A stretch of DNA of 33,229 nucleotides from Actinomycetota bacterium (GTDB lineage Bacteria; Actinomycetota; Acidimicrobiia; Acidimicrobiales; Ilumatobacteraceae). The translations under genes were made by a program, and so were the position numbers. This document shows positions 15,448 through 23,542 of this stretch, one piece after another. The stretch is from NCBI GenBank assembly GCA_016213625.1, contig JACQZZ010000039.1, positions 1 to 33,229 of the forward strand. The letters are read 5' to 3'. The notes beneath the pieces were generated by a model. The model was not told the DNA's origin. It worked only from the letters and a program-made list of their open reading frames with translations, and did no database searches. Numbering within the stretch: position 1 is the stretch's first letter; each line of letters opens with the position of its first letter.

Positions 15448-15453
15448 ACACTA
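15448..15453 (-). promoter_or_regulatory. -10 box TAGTGT for the VTT-like gene
   Basis: Minus-strand TAGTGT (15453-15448) ends eight bases before GTG 15440 and overlaps the alternative GTG at 15449, which argues that 15440 is the true, leaderless start. Confidence 0.5.
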
Positions 15454-15496
15454 CGGGGCGCTCGCCGGACGACGGCGGCATGGGGGACCGGATTTC

Positions 15497-15922
15497 GTGC
15501 GTAGTCGTGTTGTCATCGTGATGGTGTTCGCATTCGTCGTGGCGGCCTGCGGGGCCGACCCCGACGACAGCCTGGGCGCACCCACCACCACGGTGGCGCC
15601 GCAGCCCACGAGTGAGGCCACCTACCCGGCCAATGGCGAGCAGATGGCGGTCACGGCCCTCGACAACAACTTCGTCCCGCAGGACGTCAGCGTCGTGGCG
15701 GGCACCGAGGTGGTGTTCACCAACAACGGTCGCAACCCGCACAACGTGCTGCCCGCCGACGACCCCACCGCCACGTCGTGGGGTGCGCTCGAGGCCGACT
15801 TCATGCCGAAGGACGTCTACTCGCACGTCTTCGACCGCCCCGGCACGTACGTCTACTACTGCTCCATTCACGGCACGCCGAAGGCGGCCATGTTCGGCAC
15901 CATCACCGTCACCGCACCATGA
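15497..15922 (+). CDS. Cupredoxin (plastocyanin/azurin-like) lipoprotein
   Basis: A 141-residue exported blue-copper protein. The signal peptide ends VVAAC with lipidated C18, followed by a Thr/Pro linker. The cupredoxin domain spans about residues 48-140 and shows all type-1 copper ligands: H82 (NPHNV), C122 and H125 (YYCSIHG) and M132 (AAMFG). It could carry electrons or bind copper outside the membrane. The start is GTG 15497, preceded by a GGGGGA ribosome-binding-like run. Its stop overlaps an ATG of the next gene (ATGA at 15919-15922), so it is the first gene of a lipoprotein operon with the beta-helix and DUF1996 genes. Confidence 0.92.
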   Translation: MRSRVVIVMVFAFVVAACGADPDDSLGAPTTTVAPQPTSEATYPANGEQMAVTALDNNFVPQDVSVVAGTEVVFTNNGRNPHNVLPADDPTATSWGALEADFMPKDVYSHVFDRPGTYVYYCSIHGTPKAAMFGTITVTAP

Positions 15923-15942
15923 CCATCGGAAGGGTTCCTCTC

Positions 15943-17379
15943 ATGCAACGTCGACTCCTGGCAGGGTTCACCGCTGCTGCGCTCTTGTTCGTGGCCGCTT
16001 GTGGCGACGACGACGGAACGTCGAGTGCCACCACGGCCGCACCCGACACGACCGCCGCCGCGGCCGACACCACCGGTGCCGAGACGACTGCGGCACCGGA
16101 GACGACGGCGGCGGGCATCGACGGCACCATCACCGTGCCCGACGACTTCGCCACCATCCAGGAGGCCGTCGACGCGGCAGCCCCTGGTGCGCTCATCCTG
16201 GTGAAGCCCGGCACCTACCAGGAGGCCGTGCAGGTCACCACCGACGAGCTCACCATCCGCGGTCTGGATCGCAATGAAGTCATCCTCGACGGCAACTTCG
16301 AGCTCGACAACGGCATCCGCATCCTGGGCGCCAAGGGTGTCGCGGTGGAGAACATGACCGCGATGAACTACACCCACAACGGCTTCTTCTGGACCGGGGT
16401 CGACGGGTATCGCGGGTCGTACCTCACGGCGTATCGCACGGGCGACTACGGCGTGTACGCGTTCGACTCGATGAACGGTCAACTGGAGTACATCTACGCC
16501 GCGGGCAGCCCCGACGCCGGTGTGTACATCGGCGAGTGCTACCCGTGCAACGCCGTGGTGGACCACGTGGTGAGCGAACACAACGGCCTCGGCTACTCGG
16601 GCACGAACTCCGGTGGCAACCTGCTGCTGGTGAACTCCGTCTGGCGGTTCAACCGGGCCGGCATCGTGCCCAACAGCGGTAGCTACGAGCTGTGCTACCC
16701 GAACCGCGAGACCACCATCGTGGGCAACGAGGTGTACTCGAACAACCAGCCCGACACGCCCGCCATCGACGTGGCGCTGCTCGCGATGGGCAACGGCATC
16801 CTGGTGGCCGGTGGCGTGAGGAACACCATCGAGCGCAACCTGGTGTACGACCACGACAAGTCGGGCATCGGTGCGGTGCCGTTCCTCGAGGAGGACCCGA
16901 ACGACTCGGTGCCCGGCCCCGAGGAGTGGGACACGACCTGTGCGGAGCAGAAGCAGCAGGCGCCGGTCGATCCGGGCGGTCCCATCCTGTGGGACTCGCA
17001 GCAGAACCGCGTGCAGGGCAACGTGCTGAGCGACAACCGCGTGGCCGACCTGCTGGTGGCATCGGCCGGCACCGACGTGAGCACGCTCGGCAACTGCTTC
17101 AGCGGCAACGAGGCGGCGACCACGCGCCCCAACAACCTGCAGACGCTCGCGCCGTGCGACGCCGTCGGGTCGGGCGACTGGAAGGACGGCGAATACGACA
17201 TCGTCTCGTGGCTGGGCGAGGTGCACCCGCCGTCGGTTGACTGGAAGACCGCGACGATGCCCGACCTGCAGCCGCAGGACAACATGCCCGATGCCGCCAC
17301 GGCACCGGCTCATCCCGCCACCGACGTGCCCTTCGAGGTCGACCTCGCCGCCATCGTGGTGCCGGCCAAGTCGTCCTGA
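15943..17379 (+). CDS. Right-handed beta-helix (NosD/pectate-lyase-fold-like) lipoprotein
   Basis: The 478-residue product starts with a signal peptide ending FVAAC (C20), then a long Thr/Ala linker to about residue 60. The mature part opens with ITVPDDFATIQEAVDAA and PGTYQEAVQV, the classic start of DUF1565/NosD-type beta-helices, and continues with N-rich coils (NMTAMNYTHNGFFW, HNGLGYSGTNSGGN, NNTIERN-like turns) to about 430. Conserved cysteines (GECYPCN, ELCYPN, NCF) may form disulfides. NosD-like proteins help load copper or are carbohydrate-active; no catalytic residues are evident here. ATG 15943 is chosen for its GGAAGG site (15928-15933); ATG 15919, overlapping the cupredoxin stop, would add eight residues. 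The gene lies seven bases before the DUF1996 gene. Confidence 0.85.
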   Translation: MQRRLLAGFTAAALLFVAACGDDDGTSSATTAAPDTTAAAADTTGAETTAAPETTAAGIDGTITVPDDFATIQEAVDAAAPGALILVKPGTYQEAVQVTTDELTIRGLDRNEVILDGNFELDNGIRILGAKGVAVENMTAMNYTHNGFFWTGVDGYRGSYLTAYRTGDYGVYAFDSMNGQLEYIYAAGSPDAGVYIGECYPCNAVVDHVVSEHNGLGYSGTNSGGNLLLVNSVWRFNRAGIVPNSGSYELCYPNRETTIVGNEVYSNNQPDTPAIDVALLAMGNGILVAGGVRNTIERNLVYDHDKSGIGAVPFLEEDPNDSVPGPEEWDTTCAEQKQQAPVDPGGPILWDSQQNRVQGNVLSDNRVADLLVASAGTDVSTLGNCFSGNEAATTRPNNLQTLAPCDAVGSGDWKDGEYDIVSWLGEVHPPSVDWKTATMPDLQPQDNMPDAATAPAHPATDVPFEVDLAAIVVPAKSS

Positions 17380-17386
17380 CCTGAGC

Positions 17387-18307
17387 ATGCGCCTCGCATC
17401 AGCGGCGGCAGCGGTGGTGATGATGCTGTTGGTGGCGTGCGCCGGTGACGGCGAACGCGCCGGCGAGAGCGTCGCGTCGCCCACCTCGCACGTCCACCAG
17501 CACCACGACGATCGGTCGCTCGGTGAGCCCGATCGACCCGTCGCCGGGCCGCAGGGCGCCATCCCGCAGTTCCTGGTGGAGTGCGAGTACAGCCATGCCG
17601 CCGAGGACGATCCCATCGTGTACCCGGGCGAGGTGGGCGCCAGCCACCTGCACGTGTTCTTCGGGAACACCACCACCGACGCGGACACCACCATCGAGTC
17701 GCTCGCCGAGGGCGACACCACGTGCGATCAACGCCTCGACAAGGCGGCCTACTGGGCGCCGGCGTTGCTGCGCGACGGCGAGATGATCACCCCGGTGAAG
17801 AGCACGGCCTACTACCGACCGGGCATCGACGTGGACCCCACCATCGTGCAGCCGTTCCCCGAGGGACTGGTGATGATCGCCGGGTCGGCCGGTGCGACAG
17901 AGGAGCAGCCGGTGTCCATCGTCGCCTGGACGTGCGGTCTGGGCATCGAGCGCGCGGCCGCGCCGCCGGAGTGTGCACCGGATCGGGTGCTGCGACTGCT
18001 CGTCACCTTCCCCGATTGCTGGGACGGCGAGCACCTCGACAGCGACACCCACAAGGCACATGTCGCGTACAGCTCGAAGGGCGTGTGCCCCGGCTCGCAC
18101 CCGGTGCCGGTGCCTCAGATGCAGTTCAGCGTGGAGTACCCGGTGTCGGGGAACGTCGACGGCTTGGAACTCGCCAGCGGCGGGTTGCTCACCGGCCACG
18201 CCGACTTCATGAACGGCTGGGATGCGGACAAGCTGGCGAGTGAAGTGGAGCTGTGCCTGCACCGCGAAGTCGTGTGCGGTGTGACGAGTGGCCGGAAGAC
18301 CGGCTGA
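17387..18307 (+). CDS. DUF1996-domain lipoprotein
   Basis: A 306-residue exported protein: signal peptide to VAC (C18), a His-rich linker (HVHQHHDD), then a DUF1996 domain from about residue 57. Diagnostic features are the early ECEYSH segment followed by DPIVYPG, GASHLHVFFGN, the CDQRLDKAAYWAPALL stretch, Y-Y-R-P-G, VTFPDCWDG and the late CP-SHPVPVPQMQFSVEYP. DUF1996 proteins are known from fungi and actinobacteria and have no assigned function; conserved His and Cys residues suggest metal binding or a hydrolase-like fold. Only seven bases separate it from the beta-helix gene, so it is the third member of the cupredoxin operon. Confidence 0.88.
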   Translation: MRLASAAAAVVMMLLVACAGDGERAGESVASPTSHVHQHHDDRSLGEPDRPVAGPQGAIPQFLVECEYSHAAEDDPIVYPGEVGASHLHVFFGNTTTDADTTIESLAEGDTTCDQRLDKAAYWAPALLRDGEMITPVKSTAYYRPGIDVDPTIVQPFPEGLVMIAGSAGATEEQPVSIVAWTCGLGIERAAAPPECAPDRVLRLLVTFPDCWDGEHLDSDTHKAHVAYSSKGVCPGSHPVPVPQMQFSVEYPVSGNVDGLELASGGLLTGHADFMNGWDADKLASEVELCLHREVVCGVTSGRKTG

Positions 18308-18350
18308 CGAATCTGTTGAGTTCTGCTCGCGCGGGTGGGAGCATCGCCGG

Positions 18351-18818
18351 ATGTACAAGAACATCGTGGTGGGGACGGATGGTTCGGAGACGGCGGGTGT
18401 GGCGGTCGCGCACGCGCTGATGCTGGCGAAGGCGGGCGGGGGCACGCTGCACATCGTGAACGCGCATCAGAACGTGTCGTTGGGCATGGCCGCGATGGCG
18501 TCGGGCACCGGGGGTCCCACCGTGGATCTCGATCTGCTGAACAACGGCATGGAGGAGTACGGCAAGAGCGTCTGCGCCGCCGCCGCCGAGACGGCGACTG
18601 CCGAAGGGGTGACGGTGCAGACGCACGTGGTGTGCGCCGACCCCGCCGACGCGCTGGTCACGGTGGCCACGGAGGTGCACGCCGACCTGGTGGTGGTGGG
18701 CAACCGCGGCATGTCGGGTCTGAAGCGGTTCATGTTGGGCAGCGTGCCCAACCGCATCTCGCACCACGCGCCGTGCAGCCTGCTGATCGTGCACACCACG
18801 CCGCACCCGGATCACTGA
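18351..18818 (+). CDS. Universal stress protein (UspA family)
   Basis: A 155-residue single-domain UspA protein. It begins YKNIVVGTDGSETAG, and carries the ATP-binding signature near the end: G-N-R-G followed by MSGLKRFMLGSVPNRISHHAPCSLLIV (read in two parts), which fits G-2x-G-9x-G-S. This group binds ATP and is usually induced by stress or hypoxia. The ATG at 18351 has a GGGAG site about ten bases upstream. It follows the DUF1996 gene by 43 bases on the same strand but is probably its own unit, and is convergent with the amino-acid transporter operon. Confidence 0.94.
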   Translation: MYKNIVVGTDGSETAGVAVAHALMLAKAGGGTLHIVNAHQNVSLGMAAMASGTGGPTVDLDLLNNGMEEYGKSVCAAAAETATAEGVTVQTHVVCADPADALVTVATEVHADLVVVGNRGMSGLKRFMLGSVPNRISHHAPCSLLIVHTTPHPDH

Positions 18819-18831
18819 CCGGGCGGCGCGG

Positions 18832-19590
18832 TCAGAGCCGACCGCTGGCGATGACGCGTTCGAGGAACTCGCGCGTCTCGGCCCGTGCCGGGTCGGTGAA
18901 GAGTTGCGCAGGTGGGCCGCTCTCCAGGATGACGCCGTCCTTCAGGAAGCAGACGGTGTCGCTGATCTCGCGAGCGAACCCCATCTCGTGCGTGGCGAGC
19001 ACCATGGTCATGCCTTCGGCGCGCATGTCGCGGATGACGTTGAGCACCTCGCCCACGAGCACGGGGTCGAGTGCCGCGGTGACCTCGTCGAGCAGCATCA
19101 GTTCAGGCTTCATCGCCAGGGCGCGCACGATGGCGACGCGCTGTTGCTGCCCACCGGAGAGTTGGTCGGGATACGCATCGGCCTTGTCGGCGAGCGAGAA
19201 CCGGTCGAGCAGTTCGATGGCGGCCGACCGTGCGCTCGCCGTGTCGTGCTTGAGCACCTTGGTGGGGCCGAGCGTGATGTTGTGGAGCACGCTCATGTGC
19301 GGGAACAGGTTGTAGCTCTGGAACACCATGCCGATGCGGCGACGAATGGGGTCGGGGTCGAGCCCCGGTTCGCTGATGTCGACGCCGTCAAGGAGGATGG
19401 CACCGTCGTCGATGGGTTCGAGCAGGTTGATGCAGCGCAGCAGGGTGCTCTTGCCCGAACCGCTGGCGCCGATGAGGCAGACCACCTCGTGTTCGCCCAC
19501 GTCGAGCGACACATGGTCGAGCACCACCTTGCGGTCGAGCTTCTTGCCGAACGACTTCTCGACGTCGCGGACACTGAGCTTGGCGTTCAT
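18832..19590 (-). CDS. Polar amino acid ABC transporter ATP-binding protein (GlnQ/HisP type)
   Basis: The 252-residue ATPase has Walker A GASGSGKST (41-49), Q-loop FQSYNLFPHMSVL, signature LSGGQQQR (144-151), Walker B LMLLDEVTAALDP and H-loop ATHEMGFAREI, ending in the family tail FLERVI. The segment QSYNLFPHM and DEVT-ALDP are typical of glutamate/glutamine-type transporters. The ATG at 19590 overlaps the permease stop (ATGA, 19590-19587). Last gene of the operon SBP-permease-ATPase. The exact amino acid is not predictable. Confidence 0.95.
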   Translation of the reverse strand: MNAKLSVRDVEKSFGKKLDRKVVLDHVSLDVGEHEVVCLIGASGSGKSTLLRCINLLEPIDDGAILLDGVDISEPGLDPDPIRRRIGMVFQSYNLFPHMSVLHNITLGPTKVLKHDTASARSAAIELLDRFSLADKADAYPDQLSGGQQQRVAIVRALAMKPELMLLDEVTAALDPVLVGEVLNVIRDMRAEGMTMVLATHEMGFAREISDTVCFLKDGVILESGPPAQLFTDPARAETREFLERVIASGRL

Positions 19591-20501
19591 GCCACCACCG
19601 AGCCACCGGTGCGCGCTCGCTGCCGGGCGGTGTACCAGTCGACGAGGCGGGTCTCGGGAATGGTGAGGATGAGGAAGATGACCGCCGCCGCGACGATGGG
19701 AGTGAAGTTGCCGGTGAGGTCCTTGATGGACGAGGCCCGCCGGAACACCTCGATGATGCCGAGGATGCTGAGCAGCGCGACGTCCTTCTGCAGTGAGAGG
19801 AAGTCGTTCATCAGCGGTGGGATGACCCGGCGCACCGCCTGGGGCAGCACCACGTGTCGCAGCGTCTGGCGCTGCGACAGGCCGAGCGAGCGGGCGCCCG
19901 CGCGCTGGCTCTCGTGCACGCTCTCGATGCCGGCGCGGAACACCTCGGCGACGTAGGCGGAGTACGACAGCACGAGGGCGATGGGTCCCCACAGGTACGG
20001 CGACGTCCACGAGCCGCCGAACCCGAGGAAGTGGAACTCGCCCTCCAGCAGGCCGAGCTTCGGGATGCCGAACCCGACGAGGTAGATGGTGAGGATGACG
20101 GGCACGCCACGGAAGAAGTCGGTGTACACGGCGGCGAACACTCGCAGGGGGAACAGCACTGGGTTGCGCGTGTTGCGGCAGAGCGCGATGACCATGCCCC
20201 ACACGAGGATGAGCGGCGCGCACTGCAAGAACAGCTTCACGTCGATCCACAGGTAACCGAGCAGTTCGGGGAAGTCCTCCTTGAACCGTTCGGCATTGAA
20301 GAAGATCTCCTTCACCTTCGGCCACCCGCTGGAGTTCGTGACGACGACGAAGAGGATGCCGAACGTGAGGACCGTGGATGTGAGGGCGATGACCGTGCTG
20401 CGGCGGCGACGCCGACGGAGCCATTCGTCGCGGCGCGTGGGCGCACCCGGGACGCGAGAGGGCGCCGACAGGTCGCCGGCGCCCTCGTCGTGACTCGTCA
20501 T
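19587..20501 (-). CDS. Polar amino acid ABC transporter permease (GlnP/HisM type)
   Basis: A 304-residue permease. Residues 1-35 are a charged cytoplasmic N-terminus with a run of arginines, followed by membrane segments, the first starting near residue 38 (ALTSTVLTFGILFVVV). The family core FRGVPVILTIYL and the EAA-like loop (GARSLGLSQRQTLRHVVLPQAVRRVIPPLMND, read in two parts) are those of His/Glu/Gln permeases. A long insertion between the first two helices (residues 55-90, aromatic and charged) probably forms an extracytoplasmic loop. It starts 19 bases after the binding-protein stop and overlaps the ATPase start by four bases. One permease only, so a homodimer is likely. Confidence 0.93.
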   Translation of the reverse strand: MTSHDEGAGDLSAPSRVPGAPTRRDEWLRRRRRRSTVIALTSTVLTFGILFVVVTNSSGWPKVKEIFFNAERFKEDFPELLGYLWIDVKLFLQCAPLILVWGMVIALCRNTRNPVLFPLRVFAAVYTDFFRGVPVILTIYLVGFGIPKLGLLEGEFHFLGFGGSWTSPYLWGPIALVLSYSAYVAEVFRAGIESVHESQRAGARSLGLSQRQTLRHVVLPQAVRRVIPPLMNDFLSLQKDVALLSILGIIEVFRRASSIKDLTGNFTPIVAAAVIFLILTIPETRLVDWYTARQRARTGGSVVA

Positions 20502-20520
20502 GGTGGGTGAGGCTAGAGGC

Positions 20521-21438
20521 TCAGCTCTCGGGGAGCGCGGGTGCCTCGGTGTAGTTGCTCATCCACTCGGTGGTGATCTGCTCGAGCTCACCGGAAGCGG
20601 TGAGGTTGGCGAGCGCGATGTCGGCGCACTCCACGAGCGGGTTGTCCTTCGCGAAGAGCAGGCCCCACTCGTCGCCACCCTGGTCGCCCAGGGGGAACTG
20701 GCCGAACACCTTGGTGTTGTCGATACCGCCGACCTCGCTGCCAAGCGCCCAGAAGATGGCCGTCGGAACGTCGGAGATGATGGCGTCGATCTGGCCGTTG
20801 TCGAGCGCAGTGGCGGCGTCGGCGTTGCTGTTGAACGCGAACGGCTCCTGGTCGGGCTGGATGACCTCGGTGATGTACTGCAGGCTGGTGGTGCCGGCCG
20901 CGGCGCCGAGCTTCAGCGCCTTCAGGTCGGCCATGGACTTCACCGCGGCGGCCGGGCCGTCGACGGCGCCGAGGAGTGCCTGGTTCGCCGTGTAGTACGG
21001 GGCGCTGAAGGACACGACCTGCTTGCGCTCGTCGTTGATGGTGAACTGCTGCAGGTTGAAGTCGAAGGTGTTGTCGGTGCCTGCCACTGCCGTGTCGAAC
21101 GACGTGCGCACCCACTTCACGGTGTCGCCCTCGAAACCGAGCTCCTTGGCCACTGCCAGGGCCAGGGCGGCCTCGAAGCCTTGGCCGGACTCGGGCTTGT
21201 CGTCGAGGACGTAGGGCGGGAAGGCGGGATCGCCGGTGGCGATGGTGAGCGAGCCGGCCTCGAGGGTCTTGCCCTCGGCACAGGCCTTGGCGTCGCCGCC
21301 GGACGCAGGTGCGGTCGTGTCGGCCGCGGCTGCGGTGGTCTCGGCAGCAGCGGTGTCGGACGATTCGGTGCTGTCGTCGCCGCAGGCGGCGAAGAGGACG
21401 GCGCCCGCCGCCACGAGGGCGAGGATCTGACGCTTCAT
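20521..21438 (-). CDS. Polar amino acid ABC transporter substrate-binding lipoprotein (SBP family 3)
   Basis: The 305-residue product has a signal peptide ending LFAAC (C19), a GDDSTESSDTAAAETT linker and a family-3 solute-binding domain from about residue 60: LTIATGDPAFPPYVLDD, GFEAALALAVAKELGF, DFNLQQFTINDERKQVVSFSAPYY (read in two parts) and GTTSLQYI. The F-T-x-x-x-R-x-x-x-V-x-F-S-x-P-Y signature confirms amino-acid-type binding, although the usual DGxxxALxxG motif is varied to FDFNLQQF. An AAGGAG ribosome-binding site is at 21455-21450. First gene of the transporter operon, divergent from the TetR gene; a TATCCT box at 21498-21493 (minus) is a possible -10. Confidence 0.94.
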   Translation of the reverse strand: MKRQILALVAAGAVLFAACGDDSTESSDTAAAETTAAAADTTAPASGGDAKACAEGKTLEAGSLTIATGDPAFPPYVLDDKPESGQGFEAALALAVAKELGFEGDTVKWVRTSFDTAVAGTDNTFDFNLQQFTINDERKQVVSFSAPYYTANQALLGAVDGPAAAVKSMADLKALKLGAAAGTTSLQYITEVIQPDQEPFAFNSNADAATALDNGQIDAIISDVPTAIFWALGSEVGGIDNTKVFGQFPLGDQGGDEWGLLFAKDNPLVECADIALANLTASGELEQITTEWMSNYTEAPALPES

Positions 21439-21513
21439 GATGGGGGAAACTCCTTGTGTTCACGGGTGCCGGTGGTTCGCATCGGCCCGGGAAGGATAGC
21501 AGGGAACCCCTAA

Positions 21514-21534
21514 TCCCGACCACTTCAGTCGGGA
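21514..21534. promoter_or_regulatory. Inverted repeat TCCCGAC-N7-GTCGGGA
   Basis: A perfect 7-bp inverted repeat with a 7-base spacer lies in the divergent gap between the transporter and TetR genes, just upstream of the transporter's candidate -10 (21498-21493, minus strand). Its size and position fit an operator for a dimeric regulator, but a hairpin role is also possible. Confidence 0.4.
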
Positions 21535-21573
21535 ATGGCGGGGCATCGGCGGGAGGTTTTCCGAAGTCGACCC

Positions 21574-21603
21574 TTGACGATGAGACGAATACCGTCTTAG
21601 TGT
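21574..21603 (+). promoter_or_regulatory. TetR gene promoter with embedded operator palindromes
   Basis: TTGACG (21574-21579) and TAGTGT (21598-21603) are -35 and -10 boxes 18 bases apart; the -10 ends nine bases before the ATG at 21612, so the mRNA is probably leaderless. Between the boxes lies AGACG-AATAC-CGTCT (21583-21597), and a wider pair TGAGAC (21581-21586)/GTCTCA (21602-21607) brackets the -10. This is the expected place for autorepression by the adjacent TetR protein. Confidence 0.65.
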
Positions 21604-21611
21604 CTCAGGCC

Positions 21612-22223
21612 ATGACCCCGACCCCCTCGTCTGCTGCCGCGTCCACCGTCGGCTCGGTGGAGGCGCGTGTGCTCGACAGCGCCAAGGCGTGCGTCGAGCG
21701 GTGGGGGATGGCGAAGGTCACCATCGACGACATCGCCACCGACGCCGGTGTGTCGCGGGCGACGCTCTATCGCATGTTCCCCGGTGGCAAGGATGTGCTG
21801 TTCGAGGCGCTGCGAGTGCGCGAACTCGAGGACTTCTTCACCCGCCTGGCCAGCCACCTGGACCACGCCGACAACCTGGAGGACCTGCTGGTGCGCACGG
21901 TGGTGTCGGCCACGCAGGAGATGCGCGACGACCAGCACCTCGCCGTCATGCTGGCCAGCGAGCCCGGCGAGACCCTCACGTCGCTCACCGTCGACGGGCT
22001 GCCGCGCATCATCCGCGTGGCCACCATCTTCCTCGTGCCGCTCGTCGACGAGTACCTGCCTCGTCGGGAGAGTGCGCGCATGGTGGAGCTGCTCGTGCGA
22101 CTCGTCATCAGCTACTTCCTCGCACCGTCCGACCACGTCGATCTCGGCGAACCCGAGTCCGCTCGGGCCTTCATCGCCACGTTCGTCCTGCCCGCCTTCC
22201 AGTCCGCACTCATCCGTCACTGA
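21612..22223 (+). CDS. TetR/AcrR-family transcriptional regulator
   Basis: A 203-residue regulator. After a Ser/Ala/Thr-rich start, the helix-turn-helix domain covers about residues 18-65: VLDSAKACVERWGMAKVTID, then DIATDAGVSRATLYRMFPGG with the recognition helix SRATLYRMFP. The C-terminal ligand-binding part is all-helical with no family-specific motif I can name. The ATG at 21612 is fixed by the promoter just upstream. The palindromes in that promoter suggest autoregulation, and the diiron protein gene 45 bases downstream on the same strand is the likely co-transcribed target. Ligand unknown; lipids or other hydrophobic molecules are common for this group. Confidence 0.93.
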   Translation: MTPTPSSAAASTVGSVEARVLDSAKACVERWGMAKVTIDDIATDAGVSRATLYRMFPGGKDVLFEALRVRELEDFFTRLASHLDHADNLEDLLVRTVVSATQEMRDDQHLAVMLASEPGETLTSLTVDGLPRIIRVATIFLVPLVDEYLPRRESARMVELLVRLVISYFLAPSDHVDLGEPESARAFIATFVLPAFQSALIRH

Positions 22224-22268
22224 CCATCCGCACTGCATTCATCGCACCATCACAGGAGCCACTCCGAC

Positions 22269-23405
22269 ATGACCGTCACCCACAACACCAACGAAGACAT
22301 CATCGGTCGCGCCGAGATCAACGACATCGACGCGATCCTCGCCATCCCCAACGCCGATCCCAACGAGATCGAGCACGTGGTGAAGAACAACGCCGACACC
22401 ATCTTCAGCTGGGACTACACCCTGCAGCGCCCGGCACTGCGCAAGCTATACGAGAAGGCCAAGACCGGTCAGTGGAACGCCACCACCGATCTCGACTGGA
22501 GCATCGATGTCGACCCGGAGAAGATCGCCATCGAGGAGCGCGAGCTGCTCGGTGTGGGTCTCGACGTGAACCGCCTCATCGGCACTCCCGTCGAGAAGTG
22601 GGGCGACAAGGAATGGCTCGAGTTCAACATGGAGGGCAAGAACTGGAGCCTGAGCCAGTTCATGCACGGCGAGCAGGGTGCGCTCATCTGCACGGCGAAG
22701 ATCGTCGAGACCGTGCCGTGGTACGACGCCAAGCTGTACGCCAGCACCCAGGTGGTCGACGAGGCCCGTCACGTCGAGGTCTTCGCCCGCTACCTGGAGG
22801 AGAAGCTCGGTGGCGAGTACCAGATCAACATGCACCTGCGCATGCTGCTCGACGACATCATCAACGACAGCCGCTGGGACATGACCTATCTGGGCATGCA
22901 GGTGATGGTCGAGGGCCTCGCGCTCGCCGCCTTCGGCTTCCAGCACCAGCTCACCACCGAGCCGCTGCTGAAGAAGCTCCTCCGCTACGTGATGAGCGAC
23001 GAGGCCCGCCACGTGGCCTTCGGCGTGCTGTCGCTGAAGGAGTGCTACGACCAGATGACCGACCAGGAGATCGCCGAGCGCCAGGAGTTCGCCTTCGAGG
23101 CAGCACTGCGCATGCGCGACCGGTTCATGCAGCAGGAAGTGTGGGAGCGCATGGGGATCAACACCCGCGACATCCTCCCCGTCATCCTGGCCGACCCCAC
23201 CCGCGTGATGTTCCAGAGCATGCTGTTCAGCAAGATCGTGCCGAACTGCAAGAAGCTCGGCCTGCTCGACCGCAATGGCGCCTGGCTGCGTCACCGCTTC
23301 GAGGAGATGAACGTCATCCAGTTCGAGGACTGGGCCGACACCGGCGAGGAGTACGCCGAGTTCGAGATCGGCGCCGAGATGCCGGCTGCCGGCGCCGCTC
23401 ACTGA
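22269..23405 (+). CDS. Ferritin-like diiron (R2-like) protein
   Basis: A 378-residue all-helical protein with two paired diiron motifs: E135 (HGEQGAL) with E165-A-R-H168 (DEARHVEVF), and E215 (MVEGLAL) with E245-A-R-H248 (DEARHVAFG). This E...ExxH, E...ExxH set with about 29 residues between members matches ferritin-like oxygenases and R2-type proteins, so oxygen activation rather than iron storage is likely. The substrate is unknown; fatty acids, amines and hydrocarbons are used by relatives. The ATG at 22269 has AGGAG at 22253-22257, a somewhat long spacing. It lies 45 bases after the TetR gene and ends in a strong hairpin at 23448. Confidence 0.88.
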   Translation: MTVTHNTNEDIIGRAEINDIDAILAIPNADPNEIEHVVKNNADTIFSWDYTLQRPALRKLYEKAKTGQWNATTDLDWSIDVDPEKIAIEERELLGVGLDVNRLIGTPVEKWGDKEWLEFNMEGKNWSLSQFMHGEQGALICTAKIVETVPWYDAKLYASTQVVDEARHVEVFARYLEEKLGGEYQINMHLRMLLDDIINDSRWDMTYLGMQVMVEGLALAAFGFQHQLTTEPLLKKLLRYVMSDEARHVAFGVLSLKECYDQMTDQEIAERQEFAFEAALRMRDRFMQQEVWERMGINTRDILPVILADPTRVMFQSMLFSKIVPNCKKLGLLDRNGAWLRHRFEEMNVIQFEDWADTGEEYAEFEIGAEMPAAGAAH

Positions 23406-23447
23406 GCACGCGCATCGTCCAACACCTGAACGACGACATCATCTGAT

Positions 23448-23477
23448 CGAATGCCGGGCCCGATGGCCCGGCATTCG
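23448..23477 (+). terminator. 13-bp hairpin after the diiron gene
   Basis: CGAATGCCGGGCC (23448-23460) pairs perfectly with GGCCCGGCATTCG (23465-23477) around a CGAT loop, 43 bases after the stop. There is no U-run after it, as is common for high-GC actinobacterial terminators. Confidence 0.75.
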
Positions 23478-23528
23478 TCGTGCTGAACCCTTGCGATCCC
23501 GGCCACGGGTGGTTCCGGTCGCTTCCAC

Positions 23529-23534
23529 TACGCT
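23529..23534 (+). promoter_or_regulatory. -10 box TACGCT for the winged-helix/dapA/rnj operon
   Basis: TACGCT ends nine bases before the ATG at 23543, giving a leaderless start for the operon. No -35 match at the usual distance. Confidence 0.5.
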
Positions 23535-23542
23535 GGACGGCG

